A stretch of 64,000 nt of DNA from positions 4,286,501 to 4,350,500 of the forward strand of contig RHDP01000001.1 of assembly GCA_003725745.1 (NCBI GenBank), read 5' to 3'. Shown here one piece after another: positions 18,349 through 28,500 of this stretch; position 1 is the stretch's first letter; each line of letters opens with the position of its first letter. The DNA comes from Streptomyces sp. I6. Lineage in GTDB: Bacteria > Actinomycetota > Actinomycetes > Streptomycetales > Streptomycetaceae. The notes below the pieces were generated by a model. It was not told the origin of the DNA, made no database searches, and saw nothing but the letters and a program-made list of their open reading frames with translations. The position numbers were made by a program, and so were the translations under genes.

Positions 18349-18861
18349 TCAAGAGGCCGGGGGCGCCTCCGCCGCTTCCGGGGGCAGTCCCGCCTGCCGT
18401 GCGGAGAGCGCCGAGTTGAAACGGGTGAGCAGGGTGCAGAACGACTCACGCTCCTCCGGTGTCCAGCCGTCGGTCACCCAGGCCATCAGCGCGCGCCGCG
18501 AGGAGCGGACCTCCTCCAGGCGGGCCTGGCCGCGCGGGGACAGCTGGAGCACGACGGCGCGGCCGTCCTCGGGGTGGGACGTGCGCTTCACCAGGCCGGT
18601 GTCGACGAGCGGCGCGACCTGGCGGGTGACGGTCGAGGAGTCGATGCCCATGCCGGCCGCGAGGGCCTTCACGCCCATCGGGCCTTCCTGGTCGAGCCGG
18701 TTGAGCAGCAGATAGGCGGCTCGGTCCATCGAGTTGCGGACCTGGCCGACGCCGCCCAGCCGCGTCTGCTCGGCTCTGCGCGCGAAGACGGCCACCTGGT
18801 GCTGGAGGGCATCGAGGAGGCCGGCGTCAAGATCAGTCGTCATGTCCTGAGATGTGGGCAT
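18349..18861 (-). CDS. MarR-family transcriptional regulator
   Basis: A 170-residue winged-helix regulator. The DNA-binding core reads MGVKALAAGMGIDSSTVTRQ, then VAPLVDTGLVKRTSHPEDGR and VVLQLSPRG, with the MarR wing. A C-terminal helix containing WTPEERESFCTLLTRFNSAL serves dimerisation. Two starts are possible: ATG 18859-18861 (used) or ATG 18841-18843, six codons inside; neither has a strong ribosome site. It is divergent from ilvA (145 bp gap), and MarR proteins often repress themselves or a divergent gene, but a link to amino-acid metabolism is not shown. Confidence 0.9.
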   Translation of the reverse strand: MPTSQDMTTDLDAGLLDALQHQVAVFARRAEQTRLGGVGQVRNSMDRAAYLLLNRLDQEGPMGVKALAAGMGIDSSTVTRQVAPLVDTGLVKRTSHPEDGRAVVLQLSPRGQARLEEVRSSRRALMAWVTDGWTPEERESFCTLLTRFNSALSARQAGLPPEAAEAPPAS

Positions 18862-19006
18862 GGCTGCGGGGGCTCTCTCGTGCGGCGGTCGTGTGGTGGG
18901 GGACAGAGTACGCGGAGGCGGGCGGATGCGTACCGGCCCTTCGGAAACCGGTGGAAGCGGGTTCCCCGGGGCCGCCCTCAGGCCGCTGAGCTGCGAGACT
19001 GCTGTC

Positions 19007-20242
19007 ATGAGCTTCCGTACCACTGGCCCCTTTCACCCCGTCATCCTCGATGATGTGCGGGGGGCGCAGAAGATGCTCTCCGGGGTCGCGCGGCTGACGC
19101 CCATGGAGGGCAGCCGTTACCTGTCGGGTCTGGTCGGGTCCCCGGTACACCTGAAGTGCGAGAACCTCCAGCGGACGGGTTCGTTCAAGCTGCGCGGCGC
19201 CTATGTGCGGATCTCCGGGCTGCGGCCCGAGGAGCGGGCCGCCGGCGTCGTCGCGGCGTCAGCGGGCAACCACGCGCAGGGCGTCGCGCTCGCCTCCTCG
19301 CTGCTCGGTGTGCGCTCCACGGTCTTCATGCCGAAGGGGGCTCCGCTGCCGAAGGTCGCCGCGACCCGTGACTACGGCGCCGATGTGAGGCTCCATGGGC
19401 ATGTCGTCGACGAGACCCTGGCCGCGGCGCAGGAGTACGCGCACGAAACAGGCGCCGTCTTCATCCACCCCTTCGACCACCCGGACATCATCGCCGGGCA
19501 GGGCACGGTGGGGCTGGAGATCCTCGAGCAGTGCCCGGAGGTGCGGACGATCGTCGTCGGGTTGGGCGGCGGCGGCCTTGCCGCGGGGATCGCGGTCGCG
19601 GTCAAGGCGCTGCGGCCCGACGTGAGGCTGGTCGGGGTCCAGGCGGAGGGGTCGGCCGCGTACCCGCCGTCGCTCGCGGCGGGGCGGCCGGTGTCGATCG
19701 AGTCCCCGGCGACGATGGCGGACGGCATCAGGGTGGGGCGGCCCGGGGACGTTCCGTACGCGCTGGTCGAGGAGCTGGTCGACGAGGTGCGTACGGTCTC
19801 CGAGGACGCGCTCTCCTCGGCGCTGCTGCTGTGCCTGGAGCGGGCCAAGCTGGTGGTCGAGCCGGCGGGGGCGAGCCCGGTCGCGGCGCTGCTGAACGAC
19901 CCGCAGTCGTACGAGGGGCCGGTCGTGGCGGTGCTGTCGGGCGGCAACGTGGACCCGCTGCTGATGCAGCGCGTCCTGCGGCACGGTATGGCAGCCGGAG
20001 GACGCTACCTGTCCCTGCGGCTCCGCCTCCCGGACCGGCCCGGCGCGCTGGCGACCCTGCTGGGGGTGCTGTCGGTGGCGGACGCTAACGTCCTGGACGT
20101 CGGGCACGTGCGGACCGACCCCAGGCTCGGTCTGACGGAGGTCGAGGTGGAACTCCATCTCGAGACGAAGGGCCCGGAGCACTGCGCGGAGGTCGGGGCG
20201 GCGCTGCGCGAGGCGGGCTACCAGGTCACCGTCACCGGCTGA
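19007..20242 (+). CDS. ilvA: threonine dehydratase (threonine ammonia-lyase) with ACT domain
   Basis: PLP enzyme converting threonine to 2-oxobutanoate and ammonia, the first step to isoleucine. The 411-residue protein has the PLP lysine in GSFKLRGAY, the AGNHAQGVA loop and the glycine loop GLGGGGLAAG. The C-terminal region (about 325-411: LSLRLRLPDRPGALATLLGV and onward) is a single ACT domain, suggesting allosteric control by an amino acid. Single-ACT enzymes can be biosynthetic or catabolic (TdcB-like); I keep the usual Streptomyces label with that caution. The ATG at 19007 lies about 145 bp from the divergent MarR gene. Confidence 0.92.
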   Translation: MSFRTTGPFHPVILDDVRGAQKMLSGVARLTPMEGSRYLSGLVGSPVHLKCENLQRTGSFKLRGAYVRISGLRPEERAAGVVAASAGNHAQGVALASSLLGVRSTVFMPKGAPLPKVAATRDYGADVRLHGHVVDETLAAAQEYAHETGAVFIHPFDHPDIIAGQGTVGLEILEQCPEVRTIVVGLGGGGLAAGIAVAVKALRPDVRLVGVQAEGSAAYPPSLAAGRPVSIESPATMADGIRVGRPGDVPYALVEELVDEVRTVSEDALSSALLLCLERAKLVVEPAGASPVAALLNDPQSYEGPVVAVLSGGNVDPLLMQRVLRHGMAAGGRYLSLRLRLPDRPGALATLLGVLSVADANVLDVGHVRTDPRLGLTEVEVELHLETKGPEHCAEVGAALREAGYQVTVTG

Positions 20243-20358
20243 CCGAGGGGCGGGTTTCCGGGTCGCGTTCCGGCGCGCGGCACCCGTTGCGGCGCGCGGC
20301 ACCCGTGCCCCGGGTTCCGGGCGGCCCCCGGCGCGCCTTGCCCGAGGCCCTTGTGTGT

Positions 20359-20372
20359 CGCGATGTATCGCG
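20359..20372. promoter_or_regulatory. palindrome CGCGATGTATCGCG upstream of the ABC exporter
   Basis: Perfect 6+6 dyad with a 2 bp centre, in an AT-richer part of the 254 bp gap between ilvA and the ABC operon, 125 bp before the ATG. TATCGCG-type dyads are common operator shapes upstream of Streptomyces transporter genes. No regulator gene for it lies next door. Confidence 0.45.
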
Positions 20373-20496
20373 TTACGGTGCGCCCGGCCGTAAATTCACC
20401 TGCGCCGGCATTCGCTGAAACCTAGGCTTGCGCAGCAATCGTCTGAAGTAAGCAAGTGATAAGCGCCACCTCCACCACGTGACTGGGAGTACCCAC

Positions 20497-21543
20497 ATGC
20501 CAGGCGCCATTTACGCCGAGGGTCTGGTCAAGACCTTCGGCGAGGTACGGGCTCTGGACGGAGTTGATCTCGACGTTCCCGAGGGCACCGTCCTCGGGCT
20601 CCTCGGCCCGAACGGCGCGGGCAAGACCACCGCCGTGCGCGTCCTGACCACCCTGCTCCGCCCCGACAGCGGCAGGGCCGTCGTGGCGGGCATCGACGTC
20701 CTCCGGCACCCCAACGAAGTCCGGCGTTCGATCGGGCTCTCCGGCCAGTTCGCGGCGGTCGACGAGTACCTCACCGGCCGCGAGAACCTGCAGATGGTCG
20801 GCCGGCTCTACCAGATGAGCGGGAAGGCGGCGAAGGCCAGGGCGGGTGAGCTGCTGGAGCGGTTCAACCTCGCCGACGCCGCCGACCGGCCGGCCAAGAC
20901 CTACTCCGGTGGCATGCGCCGCCGTCTCGACCTCGCCGCCGCGCTGGTCGTCTCCCCGCCCGTGATGTTCATGGACGAGCCCACGACGGGCCTCGACCCG
21001 CGCAACCGCCAGGCCCTGTGGGAGGTGATCAAGGAGCTCGTCGGCGGCGGTACGACCCTGCTGCTGACCACCCAGTACCTGGAGGAGGCGGACCATCTCG
21101 CCGACGACATCTGCGTCGTCGACCACGGCAAGGTCATCGCCCGGGGCACCGCGGACCAGCTCAAGGCCCGCACCGGCGGGGAGCGCGTCGAGGTCGTCGT
21201 CCACCGGCCCGACGAGATCGCCCCGGCCCGCGGCGTCCTCCGGCGCTTCGGCGCGGAGGGAGAGGCCGCGGGCGACATCGCGGTCGAGGAGCACACCCGC
21301 AGGCTCACGGTTCCGGTGACCGGCGGGGCCAAGCTGCTCGCCGAGGTGATCCGTGAGCTGGACGCCGTCGGCATCGAGATCGACGACATCGGCCTGCGCC
21401 GCCCGACCCTCGATGACGTCTTCATCTCCCTGACCGGCCGCCATGCCGAACAGGGCGCCGAGGAAGGCGCGGAGGAGAGCGGCGAGGTGCCGGCCGCCCG
21501 GCAGGGCAAGGGCCGCAAGGCGGGAAAGGAGGCCGTGAAGTGA
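20497..21543 (+). CDS. ABC exporter ATP-binding protein (DrrA-like)
   Basis: A 348-residue ATPase. Walker A is GPNGAGKTT, the signature is YSGGMRRRL, and Walker B is MFMDEPTTGLD, followed by the H-loop region TTQYLEEAD. The C-terminal extension (about 215-310, ending RRPTLDDVFISLTGR) is characteristic of the daunorubicin-resistance type DrrA family. The last 30 residues are a Lys/Glu-rich tail. ATG at 20497 with GGGAG upstream; a GTG six codons earlier lacks a ribosome site. It is coupled to the permease by a GTGA overlap. The substrate is unknown; drug or lipid export is the family role. Confidence 0.93.
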   Translation: MPGAIYAEGLVKTFGEVRALDGVDLDVPEGTVLGLLGPNGAGKTTAVRVLTTLLRPDSGRAVVAGIDVLRHPNEVRRSIGLSGQFAAVDEYLTGRENLQMVGRLYQMSGKAAKARAGELLERFNLADAADRPAKTYSGGMRRRLDLAAALVVSPPVMFMDEPTTGLDPRNRQALWEVIKELVGGGTTLLLTTQYLEEADHLADDICVVDHGKVIARGTADQLKARTGGERVEVVVHRPDEIAPARGVLRRFGAEGEAAGDIAVEEHTRRLTVPVTGGAKLLAEVIRELDAVGIEIDDIGLRRPTLDDVFISLTGRHAEQGAEEGAEESGEVPAARQGKGRKAGKEAVK

Positions 21544-22391
21544 CCACCGTCCAGGAAGCGGCGGAGCGCGTGGCGGCGCCCCGCCCGCGCGGCGGCATCG
21601 CGCAGTCGGTGAACGACTCGCTCGTCGTCGCCAAGCGCAATCTGATCCGGATGACCCGGATCCCGGAGATGATCATCTTCGGGATGATCCAGCCGATCAT
21701 GTTCGTGGTGCTGTTCAGCTACGTCTTCGGTGGATCCATGCAGATCGGCGGGTCGACGTCCCCGTCCGTCTACCGGGAGTTCCTGATGGCGGGCATCTTC
21801 GCCCAGACCGTCACGTTCGCGACCGCGGGAGCCGGGGCGGGCATCGCCGACGACATGCACAAGGGCCTCATCGACCGCTTCCGGTCGCTGCCCATGACGC
21901 GCGGCGCGGTCCTCACCGGCCGTACCCTCGCCGACCTGGTGCAGACCGCGCTCACGGTCGTGGTCCTCGCCGTCGTCGCCCTGCTGGTCGGCTGGCGGAT
22001 CCACGAGGGTGTCCTGAAGGCGCTGGCGGCCTTCGCCCTGCTGCTGCTGCTCGGTTACGCCTTCTCGTGGATCGGCGCGCTGATCGGTCTGTCGGTCCGC
22101 ACCCCCGAGGCGGCCACGTCCGGCGGGCTGATCTGGCTCTTCCCGGTGACGTTCCTCTCGAACGCGTTCGTCGACTCCAGCAAGATGGTGCCGTGGCTCC
22201 AGACCATCGCGGAGTGGAACCCGTTCAGCGCCACCGTCCAGGCCTGCCGCGAACTCTTCGGCAACCCGGGTGTCTCGACGTCCGACGCCTGGCCCATGCA
22301 GCACCCGGTACTCGCGTCGGTCGTCTATTCCCTTCTGATCATCGCGGTCTTCCGCACCCTCGCGGTGCGCAAGTACCGCTCGGCGGTCTGA
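21540..22391 (+). CDS. ABC-2 type permease (DrrB-like)
   Basis: A 283-residue membrane partner of the preceding ATPase. Six hydrophobic helices follow a cytoplasmic N-terminus. The ABC-2 signature is visible around RFRSLPMTRGAVLTGRTLAD and LIWLFPVTFLSNAFVDSSKM, with WLQTIAEWNPFSATVQACRE at the end of the domain. GTG at 21540 overlaps the ATPase stop codon (GTGA). A long hairpin follows at 22412. Confidence 0.93.
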   Translation: MTTVQEAAERVAAPRPRGGIAQSVNDSLVVAKRNLIRMTRIPEMIIFGMIQPIMFVVLFSYVFGGSMQIGGSTSPSVYREFLMAGIFAQTVTFATAGAGAGIADDMHKGLIDRFRSLPMTRGAVLTGRTLADLVQTALTVVVLAVVALLVGWRIHEGVLKALAAFALLLLLGYAFSWIGALIGLSVRTPEAATSGGLIWLFPVTFLSNAFVDSSKMVPWLQTIAEWNPFSATVQACRELFGNPGVSTSDAWPMQHPVLASVVYSLLIIAVFRTLAVRKYRSAV

Positions 22392-22411
22392 CACCGCCGC
22401 GATCCGTGCGC

Positions 22412-22494
22412 CGTCCCGGCCCCGCGGACGGAGGAAGGCCCCGGCAGCGTCGATCGCTGCCGGGGCCTCTTCCGCCGTCCGCGGGGCCGGGACG
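22412..22494. terminator. long nested hairpin between convergent ABC permease and greA
   Basis: An outer 20 bp perfect stem (22412-22431 with 22475-22494) encloses an inner stem (about 22437-22449 with 22455-22467). It lies between two stop codons (22391 and 22504) and should terminate in both directions. It is the longest hairpin I found in the window. Confidence 0.85.
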
Positions 22495-22503
22495 CGCTGT
22501 GCG

Positions 22504-23001
22504 TCAGCCCTGGTAAGGCTTGGCCTCGAGGACCCTCACCATGGCCGTCCTGCCGTTGGGGAGTTCGTACTCGGCGTCCTGGCCGACCTTCTTGCCGTTC
22601 ACGCCCGCGCCGAGCGGGGACTGCGGCGAGTACGTCGAGATGTCGCCCGACGCGTACTCGCGGGAAGCGAGCAGGAAGGTCTCGGTGTCGCTCTCGTCAC
22701 CGTCGAAGGCGACCGTCACCACCATGCCGGGGGCCACCGTGCCGTTGTCCGCCGGGGCCTCGCCGACCTTGGCCTTCTCCAGGAGCTGGGTCAGCTGGCG
22801 CACCCGGAGCTCCTGCTTTCCCTGCTCCTCCTTGGCCGCGTGGTACCCGCCGTTCTCCCGCAGGTCGCCCTCCTCACGGGCCGCCTCGATCTTCTTCGCG
22901 ATCTCGACGCGCGCGGGACCAGACAGGTGCTCCAGCTCGGCCTTGAGCTGGTTGTACGCCTCCTGGGTGAGCCAGGTGACGTTCTCGCTGGTCTGGGTCA
23001 C
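22504..23001 (-). CDS. greA: transcription elongation factor GreA
   Basis: A 165-residue factor that rescues backtracked RNA polymerase. The N-terminal coiled coil carries the acidic tip EAAREEGDLRENGGYHAAK, where the Asp-Leu-Arg-Glu-Asn motif acts in the polymerase secondary channel. The C-terminal FKBP-like domain ends with the STYSPQSPLGAGVNGKKVG region. The GTG start at 22999-23001 follows GAGGAG and gives the usual actinobacterial N-terminus (TQTSENVTWLTQEAYNQLK). Single gene, terminated by the shared hairpin. Confidence 0.97.
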   Translation of the reverse strand: MTQTSENVTWLTQEAYNQLKAELEHLSGPARVEIAKKIEAAREEGDLRENGGYHAAKEEQGKQELRVRQLTQLLEKAKVGEAPADNGTVAPGMVVTVAFDGDESDTETFLLASREYASGDISTYSPQSPLGAGVNGKKVGQDAEYELPNGRTAMVRVLEAKPYQG

Positions 23002-23200
23002 AGGTGCTCCTCGTAGGTACTGGGATACAAAGCATCGCCCTACCCAGAAGGATGTACCTCCACGAGTGGGCGAAACCACGAGCCTAACAATTGGCGGCGG
23101 AGAGGGGGAGGACCGAAAGCCCCCGAATTGCGTGAGCGCAGGTCAGGGTAGGCCAGGGCAGTTCGGGGCGGTTCGGGCGAAGCCGGCTGCAGCAGGCCGG

Positions 23201-23320
23201 GCCGACGCAGGACGACGCAGGACGACGCAGGACGACGCAGGATGACGCAGGTCGGGCCAGGTCGGGGCACGCCGGGGCTTGCGGGGCAGGGTCGGGGCAC
23301 GCCGGGGACTGCGGGGCCGG
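23201..23320. repeat. 10-bp and 30-bp tandem repeats upstream of greA
   Basis: Five copies of a GACGACGCAG-like 10-mer (23201-23250; the first and last vary) are followed by two copies of a 30 bp unit (23261-23290 and 23291-23320). They fill most of the 325 bp gap between greA and the DUF4307 gene. No gene is seen there; the greA promoter should lie at 23030-23110. Confidence 0.85.
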
Positions 23321-23326
23321 GAGCCG

Positions 23327-23743
23327 TCAGCCCTTCGGCCCGTCGTCCGCCGTGCAGCCCACGAGCTCGGCACTCGTCGCCCTGGCCGTCGTGCGTACCG
23401 TGACCACCTGGTCCACCCGTGTCTCGGGCATGTCGAAGCGGACGTCGCGCCGGCCGACCTCGGAGCCGTCCTCGGCGCGTGAGCGCAGGGTGCAGTAGCC
23501 CCGGGCGTCGCCGTCCTTCCGGACCTCGAGGTGCACCTGGACGCGGTCCTGACTCGTGACGTCGAACTTGATGATCTCCGCGCTGATCCGCTGGCCGCTG
23601 ACGTAGTCGTAGCCGAACCAGGCGATCATGGCGACGAAGCCGGCGCCGAGCACCGCGCCGATGATTCTGAGCCTGCGGTCCGCGCGCTCGTCCGCCGAGC
23701 GCCCGTAACGGCCCTCGGGAAGCCCCTCGCGCACCGCGCCCAT
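23327..23743 (-). CDS. DUF4307 single-pass membrane protein
   Basis: A 138-residue protein: a charged cytoplasmic N-terminus ([20 protein letters not shown]), one transmembrane helix ([18 protein letters not shown]), then an extracytoplasmic beta-rich domain ([20 protein letters not shown], with two cysteines CTL and GCT). This is the DUF4307 architecture, found next to mca in mycothiol-producing Actinobacteria. It is divergent from mca with a 97 bp gap, which supports a shared promoter region. The ATG at 23741-23743 is preferred over an in-frame GTG four codons upstream. Function is unknown. Confidence 0.88.
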   Translation of the reverse strand: MGAVREGLPEGRYGRSADERADRRLRIIGAVLGAGFVAMIAWFGYDYVSGQRISAEIIKFDVTSQDRVQVHLEVRKDGDARGYCTLRSRAEDGSEVGRRDVRFDMPETRVDQVVTVRTTARATSAELVGCTADDGPKG

Positions 23744-23840
23744 GATCGTCCTCACATTCCCGAAAGACGCCGGAATTTTCGCCCCCGGTTTCCGTCACTA
23801 TAGAAGCCGTCCGATGCGACACATCACCGAGGATCGAGTC

Positions 23841-24721
23841 TTGACTGAGCAGCTGCGACTGATGGCCGTCCACGCCCACCCCGACGACGAGTCGAGCAAG
23901 GGCGCGGCCACGATGGCCAAGTACGTGTCCGAGGGGTGGACGTGCTGGTCGTGACCTGCACGGGAGGAGAGCGCGGCTCCATCCTCAACCCCAGGCTCCA
24001 GGGTGACCGGTACATCGAGGAGAACATTCACGAGGTACGCCGCAAGGAGATGGACGAGGCCCGCGAGATCCTGGGCGTGCGGCAGGAGTGGCTCGGCTTC
24101 GTCGACTCCGGTCTGCCGGAGGGCGACCCGATGCCCCCGCTTCCCGAGGGCTGCTTCGCGCTGGAGGACGTCGACAAGGCGGCGGGCGAACTGGTGCGGA
24201 GGATCCGCTCCTTCCGTCCGCAGGTCGTCACCACGTACGACGAGAACGGCGGTTACCCGCACCCCGACCACATCATGACCCACAAGATCACGATGGTGGC
24301 CTTCGAGGGCGCGGCGGACACCGAGAAGTACCCGGAGTCCGCGTACGGCCAGGCCTGGCAGCCCCAGAAGCTCTACTACAACCAGGGCTTCAACCGTCCG
24401 CGCACCGTCGCCCTCCACGAGGCGCTGCTGGAGCGCGGTCTGGAGTCCCCGTACGGCGAGTGGCTGGAGCGCTGGAAGGAGTTCCAGCGTGCCGAGCGGA
24501 CGCTCACCACGTACGTGCCGTGCGGCGACTTCTTCGAGACCCGCGACCGGGCGCTGATCGCCCACGCCACCCAGATCGATCCGGACGGCGGCTGGTTCCG
24601 CGTCCCGATGGAGATCCAGCGGGAGGTGTGGCCGACCGAGGAGTACGAGCTGGCCAAGTCCCTCGTCGACACCTCCCTGCCCGAGGACGACCTGTTCGCC
24701 GGAGTCCGCGAGAGCGTCTGA
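23841..24721 (+). CDS. mca: mycothiol S-conjugate amidase Mca, one frame break
   Basis: Zinc hydrolase that cleaves mycothiol S-conjugates to release a mercapturic acid for export, part of thiol-based detoxification. It has the LmbE/PIG-L metal site AHPDDE near residue 11 and the second metal segment YPHPDH. The frame breaks at GGGG 23933-23936: one added G turns SEGWTC into [17 protein letters not shown], the normal sequence. Restored length is 293 residues. TTG at 23841 is chosen because GAGGA lies 7 bp upstream and because homologues begin [20 protein letters not shown] at 23814 is in frame but less likely. A small hairpin overlaps the stop. Confidence 0.95.
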
Positions 24722-24739
24722 ACCGGCCTCCTGCCGGTT
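24721..24739 (+). terminator. short hairpin immediately after mca
   Basis: AACCGGC and GCCGGTT form a perfect 7 bp stem with a 5-base loop at the stop codon. A second GC-only dyad follows at about 24751-24779. Together they could terminate mca before the small membrane protein gene. Confidence 0.5.
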
Positions 24740-24830
24740 CCCGCCCTCCCTCCTCCCGGCCCCGGGCGGGCCGGGGGAGGACGGCTCGGACGCCCGGGTA
24801 TGGTCGGTACATCCACCCAAGGAGCGACCG

Positions 24831-25073
24831 ATGAGCAGCACAGGCCTGGCGATGACGCACCTCGTCCCTCTCGCCAAGGAGCTCGACGAGAACAAGGTGA
24901 CGCCCGGCGTCCTCGGATTCATCGTCTTCGCGGTGATGGCGGCCGGCGTCTGGCTGCTGATGAAGTCGATGAACCGCCATATGAACCGGGTGAACTTCGA
25001 GGAGGCCCCGGCGCCGACCGCGCCCGCGGGCACCGCGTCCCCGGCCGGTGCCGAGCCGGCGAAGGGCGAGTAG
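24831..25073 (+). CDS. small single-pass membrane protein downstream of mca
   Basis: An 80-residue protein with one transmembrane helix (GVLGFIVFAVMAAGVWLLM), a short basic segment (KSMNRHMNR) and a flexible Ala/Pro-rich tail. Small proteins of this kind follow mca in many Actinobacteria, from memory; function is unknown. ATG at 24831 with AAGGAGCG upstream. The spacing of 109 bp after mca and an intervening hairpin allow either a separate promoter or readthrough. Confidence 0.82.
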   Translation: MSSTGLAMTHLVPLAKELDENKVTPGVLGFIVFAVMAAGVWLLMKSMNRHMNRVNFEEAPAPTAPAGTASPAGAEPAKGE

Positions 25074-25270
25074 AACCGGCCCCGGTCCCTGTCCCGGCCC
25101 CCCGCTCCGGCCCCTGCCCCAGGTCCGTGTCCCGCCCCCTGGAGCGGGAGCCGACGGCGTCGGTGGGCACCGCGCCGACCGGTGCCGGGCCGGCGAACGG
25201 CGTGCGAGCCTCCCATCGGGGCGGACCCGTAGGAGGTCGCGGGCCAGGATGTGCCGGGGCATGATCCGCC

Positions 25271-25318
25271 GGTGGCCCGGTGGCCCGGTGGCCCGGTGGC
25301 CCGGTGGCCCGGTGGCCC
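25271..25318. repeat. six copies of the octamer GGTGGCCC
   Basis: A perfect 8 bp array of six units. It sits in the 451 bp gap 25074-25524, which otherwise contains only GC-rich sequence without a supportable gene. Confidence 0.95.
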
Positions 25319-25524
25319 CTGCCGCCCCTGTGCGCAGGAGCCTCCCGCCCCCTTGCCACCCCCACCTGACTCCGGCAGCGCGGGGCCGGGTCGCCCCGGG
25401 AGACGGCCCGGCACGCCGACGGGCCCGCCTTCTCGCATGTGGACGGGCCGAGCCGCCCCGGAGGGTGCTCGGTCCACCGGCCCCGCCGCCGTCCGGGGGT
25501 GCGCACGGGCCGGCCGGACGGGAC

Positions 25525-28500
25525 TCAGTCCACGGGCACGCCCATCACCTCCCTGGCGTGCCGCCCGGGCACCATGCCCAGCGGCCACGCCTGCCAACCG
25601 TCCTCAAGCCGCACCCCGCGCTCCAGGACCAGGCCGAACGCCTCCACGCAGCCCTCCAGCCGGCCGTCGCGCGCCGGATGGGACCCCCACGCAGAGCGGC
25701 CAGCTCCTCCTGGGCGACCACGGTGCCCACCTCCGCCCCGCCCGCCGAGGCGTACGGCAGCAGCGTGCAGCGCAGGAAGGCGGCCCAGTCCGCGCCCCGG
25801 AGGTCGCCGTACGAGGCGAACAGCGCGGCGGCCTCGTCGCAGAGCGCCAGCGCCTGGGCGGAACGCCCGTTGCCGGCGTCGACCACGGCCAGCTCCAGGC
25901 AGGTCCACGCCTCCCCGTGGGCCACGCCGATGCGCTGGAAGTCCGCGCGGGCGTCGACCAGGAGCTGGCGGGCGAATCCGGAGTTGCGCAGGTTGCCGGT
26001 CCGCGCGGCGCGCTGGTCGCGGGTGGCGCGCCCGGAGTGGTGGCGGGCGCAGGCCAGCCCGTACACGTCCCGCATCCGGGAGAACATCGTCCGGGCGCGC
26101 TCCAGCTCGCGCACCGCCTGGTCGCGCTCGCCCCACTCCTCCAGCGCCTGCCCCAGGTAGTACAGGGTCCACGCCTCGCCGCGCGCGTCCTCGTTCTCGC
26201 GGTGCCGGGCGAGGGCCCGGTTCAGCTGCTCGACCGCCGGTGACGGATCGCCGTCCACCAGCCGGGCCCGGGCCAGCTGGGTCAGCGCCCACGCCTCACC
26301 CCGCTCGTCCTGGGTGCGCCCGTACAGGTCGAGCGCCAGCCGCAGGGAGGACTCCGCCTCGGGCACCCTGCCCAGGCGCAGGTGCACCTGCCCGAACTGG
26401 AAGTGGGACCAGGCCTCGCCGTGCAGCGACTCGCTCTCCCGGTGCAGCCGTACGGCGGTGGTGAGCAGCGCCAGAGCCTCGGCGATGTTCGCCCGGTCCC
26501 GCTCCACCGCCGCCAGCGCGTGCAGGGTCCACGCCCGGTCGGCGGCCAGTTCCCCGGACGACTGCAGCTCGATCGCCTCGCGCAGCTTCGCCGAAGCCTC
26601 GGTCAGATTCCCCTGGTGGTGCAGGGTGATGCCGAGGGAGCACAGGGCCCGGGCCGCACCCGCGTCGTGCTGGGCCTCGCGGTACAGGTCCACCACGGAG
26701 GTCAGGGTGGTGCGCGCCTTGTCCAGTTCGCCGAGCTGCCGGGCGGCGATACCGGTGCGCCACTGCACCGAGCGGACCAGCAGGCCCTGGTCGACGGCCT
26801 GCGTCAGTTCGCTGATCTCCCCGAGCCGGTAGAGGTCGCCGCGCAGCAGGCAGTAGTCGCACAGGGCGCCGAGGAGGTTCAGTACGGCCTGCTGGTCCAC
26901 GCCCTCGGCGTGCCGGAGCGCCGCCGTGATGAAGCTCGACTCGTCGTCCAGCCAGCGCAGCGCCGCGTCCAGCGAGGCGAAGCCGTGGCCGGCAGAGGTC
27001 CGGGCGAACATGTCGGCACGGGTCGAGGTCTTCCCGTCGACCAGCCGGATCACCGTGTCGGCGAGTTCCGCGTACCCGATGATCAACCGCTCCTGGGCGG
27101 CCGTGCGTTCGGCCTGCTCCTCCTCGTCCAGCAGCCGCGCCTGGGCGAAGGCGCGCACGGCGTCGTGCAGCCGGTAGCGCTCCCCGCCTCCTTCCCCCGC
27201 GGACCGCGGACGCGGCGGGACGCCCGGCGGCGTGGCGGAACCCCCGCGTACACGGTCGAGCAGCCCGGCGCGCGCCAGCTCCGACAGCTGCCGCTGCGCC
27301 TCGGGCCCGTCCGTGCCCAGCAGCGCCGACGCGGCGGCGGCACCCAGGGACGCCCGGCCCGCGAGGGCGAGCCTGCGCAACAGCCGGCGGCCCTGGTCCG
27401 GCAGATCCGTGTAGCGCAGCCACAGCGCCCGCTCCACCGGGCTCACGTGGCCGTGGGAGGCGAGGTCGTCGGCCAGTGACTGCGGGGTGCGGGCGCCCAG
27501 GGAGGAGCCCGCGATCCGCAGCGCCAGCGGCAGCCCGCCGGACAGGTCCCGGATCGTGTCCCTCGCGCGGGAGTCGTGCGGGCCCGCGGGGGGCTCCCCG
27601 GCGGAGGCCGCGAGCAGTTCCTCGGCGCCCGCCGCGTCCAGGGCCTCCACCGGCAGCCGGTACACCCATGCCGGGATGTCCGCCGGGAACTCCAGCGGCT
27701 CCCGAGCCGTGACCAGCACCAGGCTGTCCGAGCGCTCCGGAACGAGGGTGCGCACCTGCCGGGGGTCGCTCGCGTCGTCCAGTACGACGGTGACGGGCAG
27801 CCCCGTCAGATACTGGTGGTACAGCTCGCCCAGGCGGCGGACATGCTGCTCGGGCGACGACCGCTCCCGGAACAGCAGCTGCTCCCGGGGCGCGCCGAGC
27901 CGGTTCAGCAGGTGCAGCAGCGCGTCCCGCGTCGAGAGCGGCTGTTCACCGGAGCCGCCGCGCAGGTCCACCAGGCACGCGCCCCGGAACTGGTCCCTCA
28001 GCTCATGGGCCGCCCGCAGCGCGAGGGTCGTGCGGCCGGACCCGGGCTCGCCGTGCAGCACCACGACCGTGGGCCTGGTCTCCGTCGACGCGCGCGCCGC
28101 GTGCACCCACTGCGCGATCTGCGCCATCGCCTCCCGGCGCCCGGCGAACGGCCCTTCGGGCTGCGGGAGATGGGTGAACGACTGCTCCAGCACACTGCGC
28201 CTGCGCGCGGCCTGGCTGCGGTCCGCCACGCGCAGCGGCGGGCCCGCCGTCTTCCTCGTCGGGCGGGCGGTGGCGGCCGCCAGCATCCGCTGCTGGTCCA
28301 GGAAGGGGCGGACACCCCGGACCTCGAGTGCCGTCAGCCACTGCAGCCGCAACTGCTCGGGGCCGCCCGGCTGTCCGAGCGCACCGGCCCTGCGATGCGC
28401 CGCCGGCCAGTGGGCGGCCGTCACCCTGGCGACGGTCGCCGCCGCTCCCGCCACCGCGACCACGGCCCCGGCGCCGAGTGCCGTGCCCGTCGCCGTGCCC

